From NCBI GenBank assembly GCA_937884385.1, contig CALGCW010000221.1, positions 1 to 64,000 on the forward strand: DNA of 64,000 nt. The letters are read 5' to 3'. A program made the position numbers and the translations under genes. Shown here piece after piece: positions 52,047 through 59,211 of the stretch. Below the pieces are notes generated by a model. It did not search any database, was not told where the DNA came from, and was given only the letters and a program-made list of their open reading frames with translations. How positions within the stretch are numbered: position 1 is the first letter of the stretch; the number at the start of each line of letters is the position of its first letter. The DNA comes from an uncultured Clostridia bacterium. GTDB lineage: Bacteria; Bacillota; Clostridia; Oscillospirales; CAG-272.

Positions 52047-53333
52047 ATGCGAATAAAGATAATTACAATGATTATTCTGATAGCGATATTGCTCTCACTT
52101 TTTTCTGTTTCCTCTTTTGCGTTTGAACTTTCAACCGATGAAGCAGAGCCATCGGGATATTACCTCTACAACGTTGAGAACGACATCGTTATGGCTTCCG
52201 ATAATCTTGAAGCATCGATATCTCCGTCCTCTACTGTAAAAATAATGACTGCTTGTATTGCACTCGAATCTAATCTTAATAAGAGTGAGCTCATTATGGT
52301 GACTGAAGAGATGTTGAAAGGTGTTGCAGGAAGGTCTATGGGCCTTGAAGCCGGCAACAGATTGACGGTAGAAGATCTTCTTTATGCGTGCATCTGCGGT
52401 GGGTATAACGACGCAGCACAGGTTTTAGCTTATACAGTATCGGGTGATCTGCAAGGTTTTGTGGATAAAATGAACGAAAAAGCCGCAGAGCTTGGAATGA
52501 CGTCAACCAAATACCTCAACGTTACGGGTATCAACGCATCCGGTATGTACACGACCGTTCGTGATATAGCTATTTTAGCGGAATATATGTCTGCTAACGA
52601 TGAGTACGTCACCATATGTGCAACCAAGTCATACCGCGTCTCAAGTGTCGCAACCTGCGAGCGTACCACTATCAATAACAGGTCTTCTCTGCTTGCTTCA
52701 TATAAAGGTCTGTCGAGCTTCAACACAGGCTCCGGAGACGGAGATTGCACGGTGCTGTATTATAGCAGAAACGGCATATCCCTTATCGTTGTCGTAATGA
52801 ATGTAAAAAACAAAGATCCCGATGATGCTAATAATTATGCAGAGATATATTCGAAAAAGCTTCTTTACCACGCGCTGAACGACTATTCGGTTAAAAACGT
52901 TGTTTCATCTAAAATCTCTGTAGGTTCGTATCCCGTCAAATATACTGTATCTACGAGTACTGTCGATGTGTATTTGCAGGAAGATATACAGCTTTTCCTT
53001 CCAAACGACCTGGATATACATAATGATCTGACCTATTCCGTGAGTATTGATCAGGAGTATCTTGAGGCACCGTTAAACGTAGGTGAGCAGGTAGGGTATT
53101 TTGTTGTTTCCGATGACGGCAAAATATTAGCTAAAGTTCCTTTGATCGTTAAGGAGGAACTTCAAAAAAACGAATTTCTCTTTATCCTGGATGTAATGAG
53201 GGACTATATACTTTCCCGTGCATTTGCGATTACTTTAATAACTTTTATTTTGCTTATGACCTTTTGGTATCTTCGTTCGCAGAAGAAGATGAAAAAGATG
53301 TATAGGCAAACAAGAATCAAGACTAAAAAATGA
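52047..53333 (+). CDS. DD-carboxypeptidase homologue with altered active-site motifs
   Basis: 428 residues with a signal peptide (1-26), a PBP5/DacF-like domain, a beta domain and a C-terminal membrane helix (about 395-412) with a basic tail, so it is membrane-tethered outside the cell. SxxK is intact (SPSSTVKIMT; Ser62, Lys65). The SxN motif reads GYN (CGGYNDAA, 119-121) and the KTG motif reads NTG (FNTGSGDGD, 226-228). Both replaced residues are normally needed for carboxypeptidase activity. It may be a non-catalytic wall-binding protein or have a changed reaction. It lies 20 bases after ribF with an AGAGGTGAGAGG RBS and is unlike the intact paralogue at 23307. Confidence 0.85.
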   Translation: MRIKIITMIILIAILLSLFSVSSFAFELSTDEAEPSGYYLYNVENDIVMASDNLEASISPSSTVKIMTACIALESNLNKSELIMVTEEMLKGVAGRSMGLEAGNRLTVEDLLYACICGGYNDAAQVLAYTVSGDLQGFVDKMNEKAAELGMTSTKYLNVTGINASGMYTTVRDIAILAEYMSANDEYVTICATKSYRVSSVATCERTTINNRSSLLASYKGLSSFNTGSGDGDCTVLYYSRNGISLIVVVMNVKNKDPDDANNYAEIYSKKLLYHALNDYSVKNVVSSKISVGSYPVKYTVSTSTVDVYLQEDIQLFLPNDLDIHNDLTYSVSIDQEYLEAPLNVGEQVGYFVVSDDGKILAKVPLIVKEELQKNEFLFILDVMRDYILSRAFAITLITFILLMTFWYLRSQKKMKKMYRQTRIKTKK

Positions 53334-53337
53334 GTTC

Positions 53338-53362
53338 AAGCCCATTCTAAAAGGATGGGTTT
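53338..53362 (+). terminator. Terminator of the ireB-ribF-carboxypeptidase operon
   Basis: CCCATTC / GGATGGG stem (one G-U) with AAG/TTT extension and a five-base loop, followed by TTGTTTTTT. Confidence 0.8.
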
Positions 53363-53403
53363 GTTTTTTATACTAAAAAATAAAAAAATATTGAAAAAAC
53401 CTC

Positions 53404-53432
53404 TTGATTTTTTAAAAAATCTATGATATAAT
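53404..53432 (+). promoter_or_regulatory. tRNA-Trp promoter
   Basis: TTGATT (53404-53409), 17-base spacer, TATAAT (53427-53432) with TGA before it. It closely resembles the tRNA-Ser promoter at 14778. Confidence 0.75.
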
Positions 53433-53461
53433 AGCAAAGTCGTTGATATGCGGCAATATAC

Positions 53462-53537
53462 AGGGGTATAGCTCAGCTGGTAGAGTACCGGTCTCCAAAA
53501 CCGTGGGTCGCGGGTTCGAATCCTCCTGCCCCTGCCA
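53462..53537 (+). tRNA. tRNA-Trp, anticodon CCA
   Basis: Acceptor AGGGGTA / TGCCCCT, D arm GCTCAGCTGGTAGAGT, anticodon arm CCGGT-CTCCAAA-ACCG (anticodon CCA), T loop TTCGAAT, discriminator G and encoded CCA. The T stem reads GCGGG / CCTCC, which contains one C-C mismatch and a G-U pair. It has its own promoter and terminator. Confidence 0.94.
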
Positions 53538-53544
53538 AGAAAAA

Positions 53545-53573
53545 AGCCATTCGCGTAAGCGGATGGCTTTTTT
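53545..53573 (+). terminator. Terminator of tRNA-Trp
   Basis: 10-bp stem AGCCATTCGC / GCGGATGGCT (one G-U pair) with a GTAA loop and six T residues. Confidence 0.9.
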
Positions 53574-53575
53574 CA

Positions 53576-53740
53576 ATGAAGCGCGCCTGCGGTGCATGAA
53601 GAATGAAGCAGGGCTTCGCCCTATGAAGCGTGCCTTCGGCACACGGAAAGGTTACTGTGCGCTTCGCTTCACGGCGGCAAAGCCGCCACTTCATGCGAGC
53701 GAAAGCGAGTGCTTCATATCGCCGCAAGGCGATGCTTCAT
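53576..53740. repeat. Cluster of short GC-rich hairpins bounded by ATGAAGC / GCTTCAT
   Basis: Four forward boundary words (ATGAAGC at 53576, ATGAAG at 53596, ATGAAGC at 53603 and 53623) are followed by three reversed ones (ACTTCAT at 53688, GCTTCAT at 53711 and 53734). Between them are small hairpins: GCGCC-TGC-GGTGC (53583-53595), AGGGC-TTC-GCCCT (53610-53622), GTGCC-TTC-GGCAC (53630-53642), GGCGGC-AAA-GCCGCC (53673-53687) and ATCGCC-GCAA-GGCGAT (53718-53733). The GC content is much higher than the surroundings. It resembles REP/BIME-type extragenic elements. I see no other copy in this window. Confidence 0.75.
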
Positions 53741-53782
53741 TAATTAGTTTCCGCATCCTCACGCGTGATTTGTGCGAAACGG

Positions 53783-53811
53783 TTGACATGTTCACGGATT
53801 TGTGATATAAT
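53783..53811 (+). promoter_or_regulatory. Consensus SigA promoter of the orphan gene at 53837
   Basis: TTGACA (53783-53788), 17-base spacer, TATAAT (53806-53811) with TGTGA before it, 25 bases before the ATG. Confidence 0.8.
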
Positions 53812-53836
53812 GTAACAACGAAAAGGCGGTGAACTC

Positions 53837-54199
53837 ATGATTACCAACGACAATTTCTCGATAGAAGAAAAAAGACTGCTCGATTTTATCTTACAGCAAG
53901 ACTTCGAATGCAAAACTGAAACGATTAATTACATAAATTCTTTAGCTGCCGAGCATATTGTTCGTAATTATTCACCGTACTATAAGATCATTGAGTTCCG
54001 CACTCCTAATATTCAGGATGGCTATTCAGGCATGTCAGATATAATCATAATTCAAACCCTAAGAAAAGGCGGAAGCATTCCAACTGTATTTGCTTTATAT
54101 GCAAAAGACGGATTTCCGTTTGAGTATGAGATTTACAATGCAGACAGTAGTGTTATTGATATGAATACCATTTTAGACGGAGAGCTGATTGTTGGATAA
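53837..54199 (+). CDS. Small orphan protein of unknown function
   Basis: 120 residues, soluble, no signal peptide or membrane helix. It starts with a helical segment (NFSIEEKRLLDFILQQDF) and continues with beta-rich sequence (YYKIIEFRTPNIQDGYSGMSDIIII ... TVFALYAKDGFPFEYEIYNADSSVI, in parts), ending in DGELIVG. I do not recognise the family with confidence; the layout resembles small single-domain alpha/beta proteins found as accessory genes. It has an own promoter and RBS (AAAGGCGG) and lies in an accessory pocket between tRNA-Trp and the FliB-like gene, which suggests acquisition. Confidence 0.75.
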   Translation: MITNDNFSIEEKRLLDFILQQDFECKTETINYINSLAAEHIVRNYSPYYKIIEFRTPNIQDGYSGMSDIIIIQTLRKGGSIPTVFALYAKDGFPFEYEIYNADSSVIDMNTILDGELIVG

Positions 54200-54342
54200 A
54201 GCCTACATGGATGGAGCATCGCCCTGGTAGATAGCGGTCAGCGGCTTCAAACACGCCAAGGGATAATTGCACTCTTACGGCAAGCAATACGGACTGTTTT
54301 TGTACGATAGCCTTGTATGGATCTATTTTGTAGTGGTATCAC
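54200..54342. other. Unassigned stretch, possible gene remnant
   Basis: No complete gene is visible between the orphan gene and the terminator hairpin. The plus frame directly behind the orphan gene's stop stays open for 36 codons (SLHGWSIALVDSGQRLQTRQ and on) but has no start, and one minus frame is open for over 40 codons. Either could be a decayed coding fragment; I cannot assign one. Confidence 0.4.
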
Positions 54343-54374
54343 AAAAAATCCAAGTCGCAAGACTTGGATTTTTT
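54343..54374. terminator. Bidirectional intrinsic terminator
   Basis: 14-bp perfect stem AAAAAATCCAAGTC / GACTTGGATTTTTT with a GCAA tetraloop; A- and T-runs on both sides. Further small hairpins follow before the next gene: TGCCGC / GCGGCA near 54384-54413 and TTTAG / CTAAA near 54427-54443. Confidence 0.85.
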
Positions 54375-54458
54375 CATTTCTGCCGCTAAAGCATAACTTT
54401 ATTTGCGGCAACTCACGCAACATCATTTAGTCGAAAGCTAAATTCTCGGAGGATAACT

Positions 54459-55334
54459 ATGAAGGTGCTCGCTCCTAAGTATTATTTTGATTTTGTTTGC
54501 ATCGCTGATAAATGCACGCATTCTTGTTGTATTGGTTGGGAGATAGATATTGATGCAGATACTTATGAAAAATATCGCAATACTGATATTCCCTATTTAA
54601 AAGATACGTATTCATACGTTTCCACCGGTGACGAGCCGCACTTTACATTAACTGAAGACGAACGCTGTCCTCATTTAAATGAATGCGGCTTGTGCAAGAT
54701 CATACTGAACGCCGGTGAGAAATACCTGTGTGACATCTGCCGCCAGCATCCAAGATTCTACAACTACACTAATCACGGAAAAGAGATCGGACTCGGAATG
54801 GCTTGCGAAGAAGCCTGCAGATTGATTCTTGATTCCGATGAATACGATGTATTGATTGGTATTGATGATTTTGATGCGGAAATTGTTGCAAGCGATTATG
54901 ATGCAACCTTGGACAGAGCCGTTGTATTTAAAATACTGAAGGACGATAGCATTTCTTTTAATGAAAAGATCACACGACTTTGCAATCAGTTTGCGATCAG
55001 CGTCGATATTGTAAGAGATCGCGCTGTAATGCAGGATTTGGAGTATTTGTACGAGGCTGATAAGTCTCTTTTGACACGACCGTGTAAAATTGAGGTCGAT
55101 CCCTCGCTTGCCCCAAAGCTTGAAAGAATTCTTGCATACTTTGTTTACCGCTATTGTTCCGAAAGCATTACTTTAGATGACTTTCGCAACTCCCTATGCT
55201 TTTGTATGTTTTCTACGCTTGTAATTGGAGCATTGTCTGTACCAAGCAACATTAACGATATAGCACGAACGTATTCCGAGGAGATCGAGTATTGCGAGGA
55301 AAACGTTGAGAAGATAAAAAGCATATATATGTGA
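54459..55334 (+). CDS. FliB-like lysine-N-methylase family protein
   Basis: 291 residues. The N-terminal cysteine cluster CIADKCTHSCCIGWEIDID, then CPHLNECGLCKIILNAGEKYLCDICRQHPRFYN (in parts) matches the flagellin lysine-N-methylase (FliB) family, which methylates surface lysines of flagellin in Salmonella. The cysteines resemble an iron-sulfur or zinc site (YkgJ-like). Family proteins are usually about 380-420 residues, so this one is short at the C-terminus, though its stop is followed by a normal intergenic region. No flagellar genes are in the window. RBS GGAGGATAACT. Confidence 0.8.
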   Translation: MKVLAPKYYFDFVCIADKCTHSCCIGWEIDIDADTYEKYRNTDIPYLKDTYSYVSTGDEPHFTLTEDERCPHLNECGLCKIILNAGEKYLCDICRQHPRFYNYTNHGKEIGLGMACEEACRLILDSDEYDVLIGIDDFDAEIVASDYDATLDRAVVFKILKDDSISFNEKITRLCNQFAISVDIVRDRAVMQDLEYLYEADKSLLTRPCKIEVDPSLAPKLERILAYFVYRYCSESITLDDFRNSLCFCMFSTLVIGALSVPSNINDIARTYSEEIEYCEENVEKIKSIYM

Positions 55335-55344
55335 TTCAAAAATG

Positions 55345-55373
55345 TTGATTATTCTTTATGCTTGTGTTATAAT
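55345..55373 (+). promoter_or_regulatory. Promoter of the metF-metH operon
   Basis: TTGATT (55345-55350), 17-base spacer, TATAAT (55368-55373) with TGTGT before it; only 27 bases to the metF ATG, so there is no room for a SAM or B12 riboswitch. Confidence 0.75.
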
Positions 55374-55400
55374 AGATCAAGTATATCAAAGGAGCTCATT

Positions 55401-56261
55401 ATGAAGATAACTGAAATAATAAAATTGGGAAAGAGTTCCCTGTCTTTTGAGGTTTTCCCTCCTAAAACTACAGATAAATACGAAACCGTTTCGAGAGCCG
55501 TGAAAGAAATAGCAATGCTTTCACCCTCATATATGAGTGTGACTTACGGAGCAGGCGGCGGTACGAGCGTGTATACGGCGCAGATAGCTAAGGAGATAGC
55601 TTCCTACGGAATTACTCCTCTTGCGCACCTTTCCTGTGTCTCTTCTACAAAGGAAGAAATACTTACGAAGCTTTATGAGCTGAATAAGCTTGGCGTTGAA
55701 AACATACTGGCGCTCCGCGGTGATTTGCCAAGTATGCCTGGATCTATGTCTATGGATTATAAATACGCATATGAGCTTATTGATGATATTAAAACGCATT
55801 ATGACTTTTGCGTCGGAGGAGCCTGCTATCCGGAGGGACATCCCGAAAGTGAGACTATAGAAAAAGACATATTCTATCTTAAAAATAAGGTTGATCACGG
55901 TTGTGACTTTCTGACAACTCAAATGTTTTTCGAAAATGACGTTTTTTACAGATTTCTTGAAAGAAGAGGAAATGCAGGAATTAACGTTCCTGTTATAGCA
56001 GGACTTATGCCTGTGACAAGTATCAGCCAATTTACAAGAATCTTTACTTTGTCGGGCAGTGAAATCCCGCGTGCATTACTTGATGAATTGATGAAATATC
56101 AGGACGATCCCGTATCCTTTAAAAAAGCTGGTATAGAATATACCTGTAAACAGGCACAAGATCTTGCAGATAAAGGCTGCCGCGCCGTACATATATACTC
56201 TATGAATAAAAGTGACGTATCAGCGGCAATACAAAATAATCTCAGAGGTATACTTACGTGA
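55401..56261 (+). CDS. metF: Methylenetetrahydrofolate reductase
   Basis: 286-residue TIM-barrel flavoprotein: SFEVFPPKTTDKYETV (catalytic Glu), PSYMSVTYGAGGGTS, NILALRGDLP, and FDLGATQ-equivalent VDHGCDFLTTQMFFEND. It reduces 5,10-methylene-THF to 5-methyl-THF, the methyl donor for MetH. The ATG at 55401 has AAAGGAG upstream; the frame to 55362 lies across the promoter. It overlaps the next gene by four bases (GTGA). Confidence 0.95.
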   Translation: MKITEIIKLGKSSLSFEVFPPKTTDKYETVSRAVKEIAMLSPSYMSVTYGAGGGTSVYTAQIAKEIASYGITPLAHLSCVSSTKEEILTKLYELNKLGVENILALRGDLPSMPGSMSMDYKYAYELIDDIKTHYDFCVGGACYPEGHPESETIEKDIFYLKNKVDHGCDFLTTQMFFENDVFYRFLERRGNAGINVPVIAGLMPVTSISQFTRIFTLSGSEIPRALLDELMKYQDDPVSFKKAGIEYTCKQAQDLADKGCRAVHIYSMNKSDVSAAIQNNLRGILT

Positions 56262-56863
56262 AGCATAATGATGTGATCGTGGGTAAAGCATCGCCCGACG
56301 AATTTCAAATCAACCCAATTGAGCTTGAGGCAAGAATAGGCTCAAAATATTGTGTGGAATCGCTTGAGAAATTGATTCAAGAACATAATAAGGCGGCACA
56401 TTATAAGTATGCTTACACAGAATTTCCCATAAGGATCGATGATGACGTTGTCGATCTTGGATTTATCAATATAAAAAGCAGTTCTCTCTCAAAGGTGCTC
56501 GAAGGATGCGAACGAGCAATCTTAATTGCCCTAAGCTCCGGACTTGACGTTGATCGACTTATATCAAAAAAACACTATTTGAGTGATACGGATGCCTTTT
56601 TGCTTGATGCAATAGCATCCGCCGCTGTTGAGAGCTTTGCGGACTATGTTTGCGCAAACATTAGCAAAAACAAAGCTATGACAAGGCGATTCAGCCCTGG
56701 ATATGCAGATTTTTCAATTGAAGTTCAACCTGCATTTCTAGACAGCCTCGATGCTCACAATACTGTAGGTATCGCATTGACGGATAGTTTCTTGATGATC
56801 CCCGCAAAATCAATAACCGCAATAATCGGTATAAAGAAGGATGTATATGAGCAAATTGATTGA
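56258..56863 (+). CDS. Stand-alone methionine synthase reactivation (AdoMet-binding) domain protein
   Basis: 201 residues equivalent to the C-terminal activation domain of cobalamin-dependent MetH: RRFSPGYADFSIEVQPAFLDSL holds the conserved RxxxGY SAM-binding region, and LTDSFLMIPAKSITAIIGI matches its end. It would help re-methylate oxidised cob(II)alamin on MetH with SAM and an electron donor. Start codon GTG at 56258. It lies between metF and metH, overlapping the former by four and the latter by 17 bases, so all three are coupled. Confidence 0.88.
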   Translation: MKHNDVIVGKASPDEFQINPIELEARIGSKYCVESLEKLIQEHNKAAHYKYAYTEFPIRIDDDVVDLGFINIKSSSLSKVLEGCERAILIALSSGLDVDRLISKKHYLSDTDAFLLDAIASAAVESFADYVCANISKNKAMTRRFSPGYADFSIEVQPAFLDSLDAHNTVGIALTDSFLMIPAKSITAIIGIKKDVYEQID

Positions 56864-59198
56864 TTTAATAAGCAAAAAAAGACTGTACTTCGATGGCGGA
56901 ATGGGAACGATGCTTCAAAAGAGAGGGCTAACATCGGGCGAAGCTCCGGAAGTATGGAATGTCACACATCCGCAGATAATTACTGATATACACAGGCAAT
57001 ACATCGACGCAGGTGCAAATATAATCACTACGAATACCTTTGGCGCAAATTCATATAAAAGAGATGATTATAATGAGCTTATCAAAGCAGGAATAAAATG
57101 CGCCAAATCAGCTGCCCGTGACAGTAATGAGGTGTTCGTTGCATATGATATCGGACCCTTGGGCGTCTTTCTTGAGCCCATTGGCAATATGCCCTTTGAA
57201 GATGCAGTGGAGATATTCGCAAAAGGTATCAAAGTTGCCGCTGCGGAGGGCGTAGATCTTATTTTGATTGAGACTATGACGGATTCATATGAAACCAAGG
57301 CAGCCGTAGTCGCCGCTAAAGAAAATTGCGATCTTCCCATTTTCGTGACGAACGTTTACGATGAAAGAGGGACCACTCTGACAGGTGCTTCTCCCGAAGC
57401 GATGGTTGCAATGCTTGAAGGTCTCGGTGTCTCTGCGCTTGGAATAAATTGCTCTCTCGGACCTGACAAAATGATACCTTTGATAGAAAGGATTTATAAG
57501 GCTTCTTCCCTTCCTGTGATTGCCAATCCTAATGCGGGTCTCCCAACAGTGGATAACGGAAATACAACGTATTCACTCGAAGCTGAAGCATTTGCAGACT
57601 ATTCTGTTTTGCTTGCGAAAAGCGGCGCAAATATTCTCGGTGGATGCTGCGGTACGGAGCCCGAATATATTTACCGCACAGTAAGTAAAACAAAAGCAAT
57701 ACCGCTTAACAAGATTGAAAACAGAAATATTACCTGCGTTTCTTCATTTACACATTCCGTACTCATCGGAGAAAAGCCATTGCTTATCGGTGAGCGTATC
57801 AATCCTACAGGCAAGCCAAGGATGAAAAAAAGCCTTGTTGAAAGTAATATGGATTATATCGTGAATATGGCGATTGAGCAAGAGGAGCGCGGTGCTCATA
57901 TTCTCGATGTAAACGTAGGACTACCGGGTATAAATGAGCCTTTGATGATGGAAAAATCAGTATTTGCAATCCAAAGTGTTTGTTCGCTTCCCCTTCAGCT
58001 TGACACAAGCGATCCCGTAACACTTGAGCGCGCGATGAGATGCTATAACGGCAAGCCTTTAATAAATTCTGTCAATGGTGATCAAGAGAGTATGGATGCG
58101 GTGTTTCCCCTTGTCAAGAAATATGGCGGTGTAGTTGTTGCACTTACACTCGATAAAAACGGTATTCCCAATACCGCAGAGGAAAGAGTCCTTATAGCTA
58201 AACGAATAATTGCAAAGGCACAGGAATATGGAATATCGGAACACGATCTTATTTTTGATCCTCTTACGTTGACTGTAGCAACTGACCCGAATAATGCACA
58301 GATAACGCTGGATGCTGTGAAAATGCTCAATGAGCTTGGGCTCAACACCGTTTTGGGCGTGTCCAACGTTTCTTTTGGTATGCCGGATAGAGACAGTATA
58401 AACGCTTCGTTCTTTGCAAAGGCTATTCAAAGCGGCTTGAAATGCGCCATTATGAACCCAATGTCCGACTCTATGATGAGAGTTTATAATTCATATGACG
58501 ATATTTTATCCGGCAAAATGTCTATAGAAGATATATGTTTTGTGAACGATATTTCTGACAGAGCTTCGGAGCACGACTCAACTAATCTTTCCGATGCGAT
58601 AATAAAGGGCTTGATCGATGCTGCTCTGCGGATTACTGCAGATAGCTTAACCAAGTATTCAGCTTTCGACCTAATCGAACGGGAGATAATTCCTGCCTTA
58701 AATATCGTTGGTGAAAAATTCGATAAAAACGAGATATATTTACCGCAGCTTTTAAAGAGCGCAGAGGCATCAAGCAAGGTCTTTTCTCTTATTAAGGAGA
58801 ATGCTAAATTCAGTACTGAAAACGGTAAAAAGATAATCATTGCGACTGTCCTTGGCGATATTCACGATATTGGTAAGAATATCGTTAAGCTGATGCTTGA
58901 AAGCTACGGATTTGACGTAATTGATCTTGGCAAAAACGTCGCACCCGAACGAATACTTGATGCTGTGATCAGATACGATTGCAAGCTTGTTGCGCTTTCT
59001 GCACTAATGACAACCACTCTTCCCGCTATGCAGGAGACAGTAAAACTTTTACACGAGCGTTCACCCGAGACAAAAGTTATGGTTGGAGGAGCAGTGTTGA
59101 CTCAAGAGTATGCCGATGATATCGGTGCAGACGCATATGGAAAAGATGCAATGGCTGCAGTACAATTTGCTCAAAAATTTTATACCGACGTCAATTGA
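56847..59198 (+). CDS. metH: Cobalamin-dependent methionine synthase, lacking the activation domain
   Basis: 783 residues with three of the four MetH parts in order: homocysteine methyltransferase barrel (FDGGMGTMLQKRG; zinc Cys in GINCSLG and GGCCGTEP), pterin-binding barrel (LIGERINPTGKPRMKKSL), and cobalamin cap plus binding domain (GDIHDIGKNIV, the DxHxxG His ligand; ALMTTTLPAMQ). E. coli MetH is about 1227 residues; the missing C-terminus is supplied by the preceding gene. I start at 56847, six bases after AAGGA; ATG at 56841 is too close to it. Confidence 0.95.
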   Translation: MSKLIDLISKKRLYFDGGMGTMLQKRGLTSGEAPEVWNVTHPQIITDIHRQYIDAGANIITTNTFGANSYKRDDYNELIKAGIKCAKSAARDSNEVFVAYDIGPLGVFLEPIGNMPFEDAVEIFAKGIKVAAAEGVDLILIETMTDSYETKAAVVAAKENCDLPIFVTNVYDERGTTLTGASPEAMVAMLEGLGVSALGINCSLGPDKMIPLIERIYKASSLPVIANPNAGLPTVDNGNTTYSLEAEAFADYSVLLAKSGANILGGCCGTEPEYIYRTVSKTKAIPLNKIENRNITCVSSFTHSVLIGEKPLLIGERINPTGKPRMKKSLVESNMDYIVNMAIEQEERGAHILDVNVGLPGINEPLMMEKSVFAIQSVCSLPLQLDTSDPVTLERAMRCYNGKPLINSVNGDQESMDAVFPLVKKYGGVVVALTLDKNGIPNTAEERVLIAKRIIAKAQEYGISEHDLIFDPLTLTVATDPNNAQITLDAVKMLNELGLNTVLGVSNVSFGMPDRDSINASFFAKAIQSGLKCAIMNPMSDSMMRVYNSYDDILSGKMSIEDICFVNDISDRASEHDSTNLSDAIIKGLIDAALRITADSLTKYSAFDLIEREIIPALNIVGEKFDKNEIYLPQLLKSAEASSKVFSLIKENAKFSTENGKKIIIATVLGDIHDIGKNIVKLMLESYGFDVIDLGKNVAPERILDAVIRYDCKLVALSALMTTTLPAMQETVKLLHERSPETKVMVGGAVLTQEYADDIGADAYGKDAMAAVQFAQKFYTDVN

Positions 59199-59211
59199 CG
59201 TCGGTATTTTT
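59182..59211 (+). terminator. Terminator of the metF-metH operon
   Basis: Perfect 26-base palindrome around ACCGACGTCAATTGACGTCGGT followed by TTTT; the metH stop codon is inside it. The convergent cysK ends within it, so it may serve both. Confidence 0.85.

Noticed and set aside
53443..53805. 120-codon plus-strand frame through tRNA-Trp and the hairpin cluster
   Set aside because: It is read through a tRNA, a terminator and repeats; the apparent protein (many Arg/Ala) is a product of GC-rich hairpins.
53462..54458. Integrative element inserted at tRNA-Trp
   Set aside because: No integrase, no transposase and no repeat of the tRNA 3' end could be found in the interval; the idea remains possible only as an old, decayed event.
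55335..55400. SAM, cobalamin or T-box leader before metF-metH
   Set aside because: The promoter -10 is only 27 bases from the start codon, leaving no space for a riboswitch.
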